This document shows, piece by piece, positions 8,264-16,267 of a stretch of DNA of 64,000 nt. Every line of letters starts with the position of its first letter. Position 1 is the stretch's first letter. The position numbers were made by a program, and so were the translations under genes. This DNA comes from Arthrobacter sp. NtRootA1. GTDB lineage: Bacteria > Actinomycetota > Actinomycetes > Actinomycetales > Micrococcaceae. The notes beneath the pieces are model-generated. The model was given only the letters and a program-made list of their open reading frames with translations. It ran no database searches and was not told the origin of the DNA. The stretch is from assembly GCF_019976975.1 (NCBI RefSeq), contig NZ_AP024630.1, forward strand, positions 620,001 through 684,000, read 5' to 3'.

Positions 8264-9175
8264 TCAAACCGCGTATCCCAAGCGTTGCAGCCGCCGTCGC
8301 GCTGCGAGTTCGCTGGGCCCGTGTGAACCCAGGGCCAGCCGGACCATGCCCAGAACAGCACGGGCGGTGGTGACGGCAGGCAGGGGGATCGGACCCAGCC
8401 GGGCAGGTCGAAGGCCCAGCATGTCCCGGTACTTGGGTTCAAGGCTTGCGACGGCGGCAGCGAACAGGATCCGGTAGCCCGGCTGAAGCAACGGGCTCAG
8501 GGGCGGGCGGCGGATGAAGGCAATGGTTTCTGCCAGCCGCTCATCCGAGCGCAGGATCCCCGAGGCATACCAGGCTTCCAGCTCCTGGCGCACCTGGGCT
8601 TCGGTGAGCGGTGGGTCTTCCACTCCCATGAGCCGGCCAGCCTGGGCCCACTCACGGACGTAGGCGTCCGGACCGCCGGGTATCGGGCGGCCCCAGATGC
8701 GATTGGCCCTTAGGAAGGAATCCGCGTAGGTGACGTGGACCCAGCGGAGGAGTTCGGGATCATTGGCGGAGTAGTGGTGGGATGCACCGGTTCCGTCCAC
8801 ATAGCTTCCCCGGACATGCTCGTGGATCTTCCGGACACGGTAGGTTGCTGCCTCAGCGGCCTCTTTGGAGCCATACGTGACGGTGAAGATCCAGCGCACG
8901 GTACTGGCAAGCCGCCCGAGCGGGTCCTCCTTGAAGCCGGAGTGCTCGTAAACACCCGCAAGCGCGCCGGGATGCAAGGACTGCATCAGCAGGACCCTGA
9001 TTCCGGCCACGATGGTGGCCATGGAGCCATGCACAGCCCAGACGGCCGAGCCGGGAAGGTGATATCCGGCGTCGTTCCCTTCTGCAAGGCGCGGCACCCA
9101 CTCAGGTGGCGTTCCGGATGTTCCCGTGAACGTGCGTTGCAGGTCGTACCTATACTCGGTGAGGTAATTCCTCAT
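8264..9175 (-). CDS. MpaB/DUF2236-family oxygenase-like protein
   Basis: A 303-aa protein of the DUF2236 / rubber-oxygenase-like (Lcp, MpaB) group, whose characterised members are b-type haem oxygenases. Visible family features include GSAVWAVHG, SLHPGALAGVYEHS (candidate His ligand), DPLGRLASTVRWIFTVTYG, HEHVRG and the WVHVTYADSFL helix. The start at 9175 (MRNYLTEYRYDLQRTF) fits the family N-terminus. Longer in-frame starts at 9241 and 9271 would put the coding start inside a stable hairpin. The physiological substrate is unknown. The gene follows the MFS exporter on the same strand, separated by a hairpin. Confidence 0.82.
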   Translation of the reverse strand: MRNYLTEYRYDLQRTFTGTSGTPPEWVPRLAEGNDAGYHLPGSAVWAVHGSMATIVAGIRVLLMQSLHPGALAGVYEHSGFKEDPLGRLASTVRWIFTVTYGSKEAAEAATYRVRKIHEHVRGSYVDGTGASHHYSANDPELLRWVHVTYADSFLRANRIWGRPIPGGPDAYVREWAQAGRLMGVEDPPLTEAQVRQELEAWYASGILRSDERLAETIAFIRRPPLSPLLQPGYRILFAAAVASLEPKYRDMLGLRPARLGPIPLPAVTTARAVLGMVRLALGSHGPSELAARRRLQRLGYAV

Positions 9176-9220
9176 GCATCCCATGAGACCGCTCTTCGCG
9201 GAACCTGTACAGAGAAATTT

Positions 9221-9271
9221 GTGCACGGCTCCTGCCCTCATGAAGCTGTCGAAAGGACAGGAGCCGCGCAC
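9221..9271 (-). terminator. 17-bp hairpin, complete only in minus-strand RNA
   Basis: Arms 9221-9237 and 9255-9271 match over 17 positions with two differences. In the plus strand these are A-C mismatches, and in the minus-strand RNA both become G-U pairs. The hairpin begins 4 bases after the MFS exporter stop and is followed on the minus strand by AAATTTC, so a terminator or mRNA-end structure for that gene is likely. Confidence 0.6.
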
Positions 9272-9274
9272 AAT

Positions 9275-10714
9275 CTAGGAGCGGATGCGGCGCCTTGAAG
9301 GTGCTGCCGCCACCAGGAGGGCCGCGATGGCGACGACGGCACTGAGGATGAGGCCCGGGCGGTACTGTTCCAGCATGGCCTGGGCGCTGACGGTTCCAGT
9401 CGCCCGTCCGTGGCCGCTCACCAATGCTGTGGTGACAGCCAGGACCAATGCTGCTCCCACCTGGGTGCTGGTCTGGATCAAACCGGCAGCCAGGCCTTGC
9501 TCAGAGTCCTTGATGCCGGTGGTGGCCTGGACGTTGATGGACGGGAAGGCCAGGGCGAACCCGATGCCCAGCAGGATTACCGAGGGCAGGATGTCCAGGG
9601 CGTAGTTGGGCGTTGTGCCCACCCGGAGGAACAGGACGTAGCCCAATCCAAGCGCCGTGAGGCCTGTGAGGATGAGCTGGGTGGCACCGAATTTCTCGAT
9701 CAACCGGTCAGCAAAAGGTGCACTCGTAGCCACCAGCAGTCCGGCGGGCAGCAGCGCCAGGGCCATGCCCAAGGGCGTCCAACCCAGTACAGACTGCAGG
9801 AACATGGTGACGATGAACTGGAAGCTCAGGTAAGAACCGAAGAGTCCTACGGCGCTGAGGTTGGCCCTGGCTACCCAGCCTTCTTTGAGGATGCCGAAGC
9901 GGATCAGGGGGTGCTTCACCTTGTTCTCGATCACCGCGAAGGCCGCAAGAATGGCCGCAGATACTGCGAATCCGGCGATAGTTGCCACAGATCCCCAGCC
10001 CTGCTCGGGCGCTGAAACCAAGGTGTAGACCAGGCCGAGCATGCCCAGTGCGAGCGTCACGGCACCCCAGATGTCGTGCCCGCTGTTTTCAGCGGACGGC
10101 TTGTCTTTCGGAATGAACTTCATGCCCAGCAGGACTACCGCGACGGCGATCGGCACGGACACCAGGAACGTCCACCGCCAGCTCAGGCTGGTCATCAGGC
10201 CACCGACCACAAGGCCCAATGAGAAGCCACTGGCGCCGAATGTGGTGAAGATGGACAGAGCCTTGTTGCGCTCGCGGCCCTCGGCAAAGTTGGTAGTGAT
10301 GATGGAGAAACCTGTTGGCGCGGTGAACGCTGCGGCAAGGCCCTTGACGAACCGGGTAGCGATCAGGATCGCGGGATCGTCCACCAGGCCACCCAGGAGT
10401 GAGGCTGCGGCGAACACCGCCAGGGCGATGAGGAATATGCGACGGCGGCCCAACAGGTCCGCGAGCCGGCCGCCCAGGAGCAGGAGGCTTCCGTACCCAA
10501 GGACGTAGGCGGACACGATCCACTGGAGGGAATCGGTTCCGAGGTTGAGTTCCTGTCCGATCGAAGGCAGGGCCACGCCAACCATGGAAACATCCAGCCC
10601 ATCCAGGGCGAGGACGGTGCACACAACCATCAGCAGGAGCCACTGGGCGCGCGTCCAACGGACGGCTGAAACCACGGGTTCGGCGGATCTTTGAAGGGTG
10701 GTGGGTGATGTCAT
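9275..10714 (-). CDS. MFS drug exporter, DHA2-type
   Basis: A 479-aa integral membrane transporter of the major facilitator superfamily. Family signs are LDVSMVGVALPSIGQEL in the first membrane segment (motif D1-like), the motif A loop GGRLADLLGRRRIF, and motif C-like GFSLGLVVGGLM. Hydrophobicity suggests 12 to 14 spans, as usual for DHA2 exporters. The start at 10714 lacks a clear ribosome binding site. A CATATA box (10730-10725) ends only 10 bases before the ATG, so the leader should be very short. It is divergent from a MarR gene, a standard arrangement for efflux pumps controlled by their own repressor. The exported compound is not predictable. Confidence 0.9.
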   Translation of the reverse strand: MTSPTTLQRSAEPVVSAVRWTRAQWLLLMVVCTVLALDGLDVSMVGVALPSIGQELNLGTDSLQWIVSAYVLGYGSLLLLGGRLADLLGRRRIFLIALAVFAAASLLGGLVDDPAILIATRFVKGLAAAFTAPTGFSIITTNFAEGRERNKALSIFTTFGASGFSLGLVVGGLMTSLSWRWTFLVSVPIAVAVVLLGMKFIPKDKPSAENSGHDIWGAVTLALGMLGLVYTLVSAPEQGWGSVATIAGFAVSAAILAAFAVIENKVKHPLIRFGILKEGWVARANLSAVGLFGSYLSFQFIVTMFLQSVLGWTPLGMALALLPAGLLVATSAPFADRLIEKFGATQLILTGLTALGLGYVLFLRVGTTPNYALDILPSVILLGIGFALAFPSINVQATTGIKDSEQGLAAGLIQTSTQVGAALVLAVTTALVSGHGRATGTVSAQAMLEQYRPGLILSAVVAIAALLVAAAPSRRRIRS

Positions 10715-10725
10715 GCATCCAAGCT

Positions 10726-10781
10726 ATATGACACGTCATTGAATGACAAGGAATATGACGCGGAATATTATGACGTGGATT
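10726..10781. promoter_or_regulatory. Candidate MarR operator cluster
   Basis: Three related TATGAC-GYG elements lie in the 96-base divergent region. TATGACACGTCA (10726-10737) overlaps the exporter -10 box. TATGACGCGGAAT (10754-10766) and TATGACGTGGATT (10769-10781) are direct repeats exactly 15 bases apart, next to the marR -35 region. This layout would let one repressor close both promoters. Confidence 0.55.
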
Positions 10782-10810
10782 CTAAAGGCGGAATGGACTA
10801 GAATCAGGGC

Positions 10811-11188
10811 ATGGCAACGACGCGTGATCGCCAACTCGTTGAGCAGTGGCGCAGCATTCAGGACTCCTACTTCCGTACCGCAGGAGCCATCGACCGCGCC
10901 CTGGAAGCCAAGTTCGATATCGGCCTGAACGAGTTCGAAATCCTGGACCTCGTCGCCGAAAGCACGGACGCCGCTTGCCGCATGAAGTCTTTGGGGGAGC
11001 GCACGCCCATGACCCAAAGCGCTGTGTCCAAGGTGGTGGACAGACTCGAAAAAGCAGGTCTGGTCTCCCGCCAGACGTGCGCCGATGATCGTCGCTCCCT
11101 GTTTCTGGAGCTCACAGACGCAGGCCGCGCGCTGCATGAATCTGCTGCCGTGGAACACCGTGCGCTGCTCAAGGAAAACCTCGGGTAG
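10811..11188 (+). CDS. MarR-family transcriptional regulator
   Basis: A 125-aa winged-helix regulator. The HTH runs from MTQSAVSKVVDRLEKAGLV to the wing CADDRRSLFLELTDAG, typical of MarR. The ATG at 10811 has no ribosome binding site. A TAGAAT -10 box (10799-10804) ends six bases before it, so the mRNA is probably leaderless, which is common in actinobacteria. Being divergent from the exporter with repeated operator-like sites between, it is most likely the local efflux repressor responding to a small ligand. The protein is slightly short at the C-terminus for the family. Confidence 0.9.
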   Translation: MATTRDRQLVEQWRSIQDSYFRTAGAIDRALEAKFDIGLNEFEILDLVAESTDAACRMKSLGERTPMTQSAVSKVVDRLEKAGLVSRQTCADDRRSLFLELTDAGRALHESAAVEHRALLKENLG

Positions 11189-11346
11189 GGCGTCCTCCCC
11201 GAACCTCAAGATCCCTTGAGCAAAAACTGAGGAAACCCTGCGCTTCGCTGGGGCCTGAAAGCCTTTATTTTCATTTTGATTCCCGCAACAATGGTGCTTG
11301 CACGCCAGGCTGGGGTTTGGTGCCGCTGGCTTTGGGGAGTGTTCTT

Positions 11347-12945
11347 GTGGGCAAGCATAGTGAATCTGACCGATATGTAGACTTGGTGCGCAGCGACGGC
11401 TTTCGTCGGATGCTCATCGCCGGAATCCTGGCAGCCGTAGCCTTTTTCGCTTTTGGTTTCCAACCCCTAAATTCCGTTTCTACCGGCTCCGTGGATGGTT
11501 CTGTGGCGCAAGGCGTCGTTGGACCTTTCTCGCTTGGCAGCCTTGTGCCGCCGGAAGCCGAAACCACAGTGATAGACACCATGCCCGAGCCGCCGGCCCA
11601 AGAGGCCGGCACGCCCATGGTCTACTTCGACCGCGCACTTGTCCGGACTGTGGCCAAGGACGGATCGTCCGGCCTGACGGTCGCTTCGTCCGGCTTGTCG
11701 CGTCCACCGGCCGGCAGCCTCTACGCGCCGCTTGAAGTCCTCAATCCGAGCTCTCCATACGGATACCGCTACAGTCCGTTGACCGGACTTCCCGGCGAAT
11801 TCCACTGGGGCCAGGATTACGCCGCCGCATGCGGCACGCGCGTCTACGCCGCAGACGCCGGTGTTGTCAGGGCCGTCGGTTGGCACCCTTGGGGTGGAGG
11901 CAACCGTGTTGAGATTGAACATGGCAACGGCCTGGTCACTACCTACAACCACCTTCAAGGGATTGGTGTGACGCAGGGCCAGTCCGTGCGCGTCGGAGAA
12001 GTCATCGCCGAGGTAGGGACCACCGGATGGTCCACTGGGTGCCACCTGCACTTTGAGACGATCGTCAACGGCCTGCATACCAACCCCAACGGCTGGATCT
12101 ATCTGCCTCTCCGGCAGATTGATCCGCTGCAGAACATCACCATGGTGAACTACCAGCCTGGAGTTGGAACAGGTGTCACTGCGTCGCCGCAGTGGGCCGT
12201 GCCGGTGTCAGACAGCAGTAATCGGGCCGTTATCGGTGGCGACGACGAACAGACCGTTGCTCCGCCGGTGACCACCCAGCCGAGCACTTCGAGCACTACG
12301 CCGCCTGCCACTTCGGGCACTACGGCACCGGCTACCCAGACGCCGCCTGCCACGCAAACGCCACCAGCTACCTCGACTCCTACGCAGACTGTTACACCTA
12401 CACCCACGGCAACGCCTACGGTTACAGCGACGCCAACGCCTACGGCCACGGCGACGCCAAGCCCGACGGCGACTTCCACACCGACGCCCACACCGACGTC
12501 CACCACAACGACACCCGGCACGACGACCACTGCGCCCAGCACGACGCCTGCGGTTCCCAACACCGCCACCGCGCCAGCCTTCGTCGAGCCCGTGGCGCCC
12601 GTCGCTCCAGCGGCGCCCGCTGATCCGGCTCCTGCTCCGGTAGCCCCTGCACCCGCACCCGTCGTGGTTGCACCGGCCCCCGTGGTTGTTGAGCCAGCGC
12701 CTGTGGTTGTTGCACCAGAGCCCGTGCTGGTTGCTCCCGCCCCGGTTGCGGTCACTCAGACCGTGGAGCCCGTGGCTCCGGTGCCGGCGGCTCCTGTTCC
12801 GGCGCCGAGCCCCGTCGCTGTGCTTCCATCAACTACTCCGGCAGTGGTCCTTCCGCCTGGATATGTCCTCGTTGGCCCGGACATGGTCCAGCGGCCGGAC
12901 GGCGTGATCGTGCCGTTGTCTACGCTCATCCTTCCCGCGTCATAA
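11347..12945 (+). CDS. M23-family cell-wall endopeptidase with Thr/Pro- and Val/Ala/Pro-rich tail
   Basis: A 532-aa surface protein. The N-terminus is cytosolic with one hydrophobic segment (LIAGILAAVAFFAFGF) acting as anchor or uncleaved signal. The lysostaphin-type M23 domain (about residues 130-265) has HWGQD (zinc His and Asp), VEIEHGNGLVTTYNHL and HLHFE. These residues make it a likely active D,L-endopeptidase on peptidoglycan. It is followed by about 100 residues of Thr/Pro/Ala repeats, then about 80 of Val/Ala/Pro repeats and a short unique C-terminus. GTG at 11347 is chosen because GGGGAG sits 7 bases upstream. An in-frame TTG at 11317 has no such site. Confidence 0.88.
   Translation: MGKHSESDRYVDLVRSDGFRRMLIAGILAAVAFFAFGFQPLNSVSTGSVDGSVAQGVVGPFSLGSLVPPEAETTVIDTMPEPPAQEAGTPMVYFDRALVRTVAKDGSSGLTVASSGLSRPPAGSLYAPLEVLNPSSPYGYRYSPLTGLPGEFHWGQDYAAACGTRVYAADAGVVRAVGWHPWGGGNRVEIEHGNGLVTTYNHLQGIGVTQGQSVRVGEVIAEVGTTGWSTGCHLHFETIVNGLHTNPNGWIYLPLRQIDPLQNITMVNYQPGVGTGVTASPQWAVPVSDSSNRAVIGGDDEQTVAPPVTTQPSTSSTTPPATSGTTAPATQTPPATQTPPATSTPTQTVTPTPTATPTVTATPTPTATATPSPTATSTPTPTPTSTTTTPGTTTTAPSTTPAVPNTATAPAFVEPVAPVAPAAPADPAPAPVAPAPAPVVVAPAPVVVEPAPVVVAPEPVLVAPAPVAVTQTVEPVAPVPAAPVPAPSPVAVLPSTTPAVVLPPGYVLVGPDMVQRPDGVIVPLSTLILPAS
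12270..12830 (+). repeat. Low-complexity Thr/Pro then Val/Ala/Pro coding repeats
   Basis: The coding strand is a run of degenerate ACN/CCN/GCN triplet repeats (TPTPT, TATPT), changing near 12590 to repeats of the type PVVVAPAP. This is expected for a cell-wall-spanning or glycosylated linker. It is prone to slippage and alignment errors. Confidence 0.85.
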
Positions 12946-13043
12946 GCCGGCGAGTAGGTACCCCTACGTTTCATGGCTTGGGCAGCTCCCCGTAAGCTCG
13001 ATGGCGGCAATCCCGCCAGACGACGTCGTCAGGAAGCGATCAC

Positions 13044-13526
13044 ATGAGAACCCTCTACAGCATTCCCCTCACCTTCAATGATGGCTCTGAAGCAGACTTT
13101 GGACGCTTTGAAGGGAAGGCGGTCCTGGTGGTGAACGTCGCCTCCAAATGCGGCTACACCCGCCAGTATGCGGGCCTTGAGGAGCTCTACGGGAAGTACC
13201 GCGAGGACGGCCTTGAAGTCCTTGGCGTCCCCTGCAATCAGTTTGGTGGCCAGGAGCCCGGAGCTGACGAGGAAATCGCGGAGTTCTGCGAACGCAACTT
13301 TGGCGTCTCATTCCCACTCACCAGCAAGGCCAACGTGCTGGGCAAAGAGCAGCATCCGTTGTTTGCCGAGCTGACCCGGGATGAATCCGGGCAGCCGGTC
13401 AAGGTCAAGTGGAACTTTGAGAAGTTCGTCATAAACCGTGACGGCGAGCTGGTTGCAAGGTTCCCCTCCGCGGTAGAACCTGACGCGCAGGAATTGGTTG
13501 ACGCCGTTGAAAAGGCGTTGTCATAA
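13044..13526 (+). CDS. Glutathione peroxidase-family thiol peroxidase
   Basis: A 160-aa thioredoxin-fold peroxidase. The catalytic cysteine is Cys36 in NVASKCGYT, and the family motifs GVPCNQFGGQEPG and WNFEKFVINRDG supply the Gln and Trp of the active site. It has Cys rather than selenocysteine. Actinobacteria of this type generally lack glutathione, so thioredoxin or mycothiol-linked reduction of peroxides is more likely than glutathione use. AGGAAG lies 8 bases before the start. It stands between the M23 and phosphodiesterase genes on the same strand, with no clear operon link. Confidence 0.93.
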   Translation: MRTLYSIPLTFNDGSEADFGRFEGKAVLVVNVASKCGYTRQYAGLEELYGKYREDGLEVLGVPCNQFGGQEPGADEEIAEFCERNFGVSFPLTSKANVLGKEQHPLFAELTRDESGQPVKVKWNFEKFVINRDGELVARFPSAVEPDAQELVDAVEKALS

Positions 13527-13666
13527 GAGTGGTCGATCTCGAAAGGAGAAAGTAATTTTCCAACATTCCGCCAGCAGTTAGCCTGTTGTTGGCTTGCTGT
13601 CTGGTTGGATTGGCAGTACTGGAATGACACGGGGGACACCGTCTCCCACCAAACGCTAAGGCAGCT

Positions 13667-14620
13667 ATGGAGCTCATCGAGGCCGAGTACCCCAAACCAG
13701 GTCATGTGCTTTTGCACTTGAGCGATCTTCACCTGGTGGCCGGTCCAGGCACGCTCCACGGGTCTGTTGACAGCGCTGCCAGGCTGCAGGAGATCTGCGA
13801 TCAGATCATTGCCTCCAAGATCAAGCCAGAGGCCATCATTTTCACGGGAGACCTTGCGGACAAGGGCGAATTCCAAGCCTACAAGCGCCTCCGGGACATG
13901 ATTGAGCCGGTGTGCGATTCGCTGGGAGCAAAGGCCATTTGGGCCATGGGCAACCACGACGACCGCGCGAACTTCCGCTCTGCGTTCCTGGATGCCTCCG
14001 CCGTGAGCAGGCCCGAGGATCCCGTGGACCGCAGCTACTTCGTCAATGGGCTCCGGATCATTACCTTGGACACCACGGTCCCCGGACACCACTATGGCGA
14101 GTTGTCCGAATCGCAGCTTCAGTGGCTGGCTGCAGAGTTGGCCACTCCCGCCCCGGACGGCACCATCCTTGCCCTGCACCACCCGCCGGTCCCGTGCGTC
14201 CAGGACCTCGCAGTGTTGGTGGAGTTGCGCGGCCAAGCCGCCCTGGCCGCCGTCGTCCGCAATTCCGATGTCCGTACCATCCTGGCCGGTCACCTGCATT
14301 ACTCCACGACGGCGGGCTTCGCCGGCATCCCGGTGTCGGTTGCCTCGGCGACCTGTTACACGCAGGACCTCGGCGTGCGCGCCGGCGGACAGCGGGGCCG
14401 GGACGGTGCCCAGTCCTACAACATGGTGCACGTCTACGAGCACACGATCGTGCATTCGGTTGTCCCCATGTCCGGTGGCGTCACTGTTGGCGAGCCGGTG
14501 GACGCGGCCGAAGTGCAGCGCCGCCTCACCGAAGCCGGCATCCGGATTCCGAGCCGTTCGCGGCGGGTACCAGCCCCGACGTCGCAGGAACTCGTCTCCC
14601 ATTCGCGACACCGGGACTGA
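13667..14620 (+). CDS. Calcineurin-like metallophosphoesterase, CpdA/Icc type
   Basis: A 317-aa dinuclear metal phosphodiesterase. All five metal-ligand blocks are visible: [34 protein letters not shown] and AGHLHYS. This is the arrangement of class III cyclic-nucleotide phosphodiesterases. A role in cAMP turnover is likely but not proven by sequence. The gene is convergent with the Stealth gene, with only 10 bases between the stops. Confidence 0.9.
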   Translation: MELIEAEYPKPGHVLLHLSDLHLVAGPGTLHGSVDSAARLQEICDQIIASKIKPEAIIFTGDLADKGEFQAYKRLRDMIEPVCDSLGAKAIWAMGNHDDRANFRSAFLDASAVSRPEDPVDRSYFVNGLRIITLDTTVPGHHYGELSESQLQWLAAELATPAPDGTILALHHPPVPCVQDLAVLVELRGQAALAAVVRNSDVRTILAGHLHYSTTAGFAGIPVSVASATCYTQDLGVRAGGQRGRDGAQSYNMVHVYEHTIVHSVVPMSGGVTVGEPVDAAEVQRRLTEAGIRIPSRSRRVPAPTSQELVSHSRHRD

Positions 14621-14630
14621 CCCAGGGCTT

Positions 14631-16220
14631 CTATTTCTCCCAGGGGGCTTTGACGGGGAAGTATTTCTCCAGGAAGTCGGTCACCAGCTCCGCCCGTTCG
14701 TCCGCTTCAACCTCAGGGAAGCTGCCATCGTTGAGGCAGAAGAGATCCATGTGCCGTTTGGCCAGCAGCTTCGGGAGGTAATGGAGTCCAGACCACAGCG
14801 TGGTATCCACATAGCGGACCTTGGCATTGGTCTGGGTCACTGCCTTGCCGGTGAGCAGCGCGTAGTAGTGGTAGAACGAGTTGGTTACTGAGATGTTGTC
14901 CGCCGCACGGAAGCGGCTGGCCGCGGTCTTGGAGAACTCAGCAGGGAATTCGTGCTCCATCTGGGCCACCACGCTCCGGCGCAGGGGAGCGGCCGTGTGT
15001 TCCAGGTGCCTGGTGGTGATGCGTCCGAAGCGTTCCCACAGCAGCTTGCGGTTAACGCGGGCAGCGTTCTCGAAGCCACTGCGTTCGGCATCGTTCTCGC
15101 CGAGCCCAATGCGGGTGTCAGCCTCGATGAACTTGGTGATTCCGCCGGGTGTGAAGAACATGTCCGGGCCCACGGGACGGCCGAAGAACATGTCGTCGTT
15201 GGAGTAGAGGAAGTGTTCGGACAATCCCTCGATATGGTGCAGCTGGCACTCCACTGCTTGCGAGTTGTGGGTGGGCAATACCGACGGATCCGCGAAGAAC
15301 TCCTCGCTGCGCACGATCGTGACCGAGGGATGGTCGGCCAGCCATGCCGGGGTAGGCGAATCGGTGGCGATGAAGATCCGGCGGACCCATGGTGCGAACA
15401 TGTGGACCGAGCGCAGCGCATACTTCAGCTCGTTGATCTGCCGGAAACGGGCCTCATGGTCGTCGCCCTCGCCGAGGACAGCCCCGGCCTGCTGGGCGCG
15501 CCTCCTGGCGATGTATTCGGGGTCGCTGCCATCCACCCACGAGAAGACGATGTCGATGTCGAAGTCGATGTCGCTGGCGTGGTCCGCAAACATGTTCTCG
15601 ATGGTCGGCCAGGTGAGGCCGTGCCGTTGCACGGTACCGCGAACGGCGTCCTGGCGCAGCATGGTACGCCGGGTCAGGGAATTCTCCACGGGGAGTTCAA
15701 GGTGGTCGCCTTCGAACCTCCACAGTTCCAACTGGACACCGAGGGCCGGGCCGTACCAAAGCCCGCCGCCGAGTTCCACCCTGGGCCGGTACAGACGGAA
15801 GATCCGTGCCTTCCGGTTGGCCGAGAGTTCGCCGTCAGCCACCAGGACCGAGGCTTTCTTCTTGGCATCAACAGTCATGGAGTAGAACGGCTCATTGCGG
15901 AAGGCGGCAACCAGTGCTTCGCGAACGTCCTTGCGCGACTCCCAGTCGACCGCGATGACCGGCCTTTCGTCGTTGCCGCGAACCAGGATGAAGTCCACGC
16001 CGGCGGCGTCCAAAGCGGCGCGGATGGCCAGGAGGTCGGCAACCATTGCCTGCTGGGGCGTGAGGTCACCGTTAAGCAGGGCGTACCGCCCGCGGTGACG
16101 GACGACGTCGGACCTGTGCTTCAGGTGGGCAACGACGGCAGGTGAGACCGCCTCGGCGATCGCATCTTCCTCTACGGTGGGGCTGCCGTGGTAAATCGGA
16201 TCGACCTGTGCTTGCGTGAT
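14631..16220 (-). CDS. Stealth-family sugar-phosphate transferase (capsule/teichoic-type polymer); probable ATC start
   Basis: A Stealth-type phosphotransferase that should link hexose-1-phosphate units in a surface glycopolymer. CR1 is seen as IDIVFSWVDGSDPEY, CR2 as RQINELKYALRSVHMFAPWV, then IFIATD, and CR3/CR4 around FLYSNDDMFFGRPV and AADNISVTNSFYHYYA. The first in-frame ATG is at 16046. However, the conserved family N-terminus (HRGRYALLNGDLTPQQAM) lies upstream of it, and no ATG, GTG or TTG occurs in that stretch. An ATC at 16220 has GGAG exactly 7 bases upstream and gives 529 aa, so I place the start there. The ATG-only product would be 471 aa. The HAD gene lies 48 bases upstream on the same strand. 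Confidence 0.85.
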   Translation of the reverse strand: MTQAQVDPIYHGSPTVEEDAIAEAVSPAVVAHLKHRSDVVRHRGRYALLNGDLTPQQAMVADLLAIRAALDAAGVDFILVRGNDERPVIAVDWESRKDVREALVAAFRNEPFYSMTVDAKKKASVLVADGELSANRKARIFRLYRPRVELGGGLWYGPALGVQLELWRFEGDHLELPVENSLTRRTMLRQDAVRGTVQRHGLTWPTIENMFADHASDIDFDIDIVFSWVDGSDPEYIARRRAQQAGAVLGEGDDHEARFRQINELKYALRSVHMFAPWVRRIFIATDSPTPAWLADHPSVTIVRSEEFFADPSVLPTHNSQAVECQLHHIEGLSEHFLYSNDDMFFGRPVGPDMFFTPGGITKFIEADTRIGLGENDAERSGFENAARVNRKLLWERFGRITTRHLEHTAAPLRRSVVAQMEHEFPAEFSKTAASRFRAADNISVTNSFYHYYALLTGKAVTQTNAKVRYVDTTLWSGLHYLPKLLAKRHMDLFCLNDGSFPEVEADERAELVTDFLEKYFPVKAPWEK

Positions 16221-16267
16221 GGCTTTTCTCCGTACTGTTGTGAGTCGTTTCTGGGGAATGCGGGAGT

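Noticed and set aside
11189..11346. c-di-AMP (ydaO-type) riboswitch before the M23 peptidase
   Set aside because: Such riboswitches often precede cell-wall hydrolase genes, but the conserved core bases are not visible in this leader.
13527..13666. Ribosome-binding-like AAGGAGAAAG followed by a possible ATT-start mini-ORF
   Set aside because: The frame after ATT has only eight codons and no hairpin context that would suggest a leader peptide.
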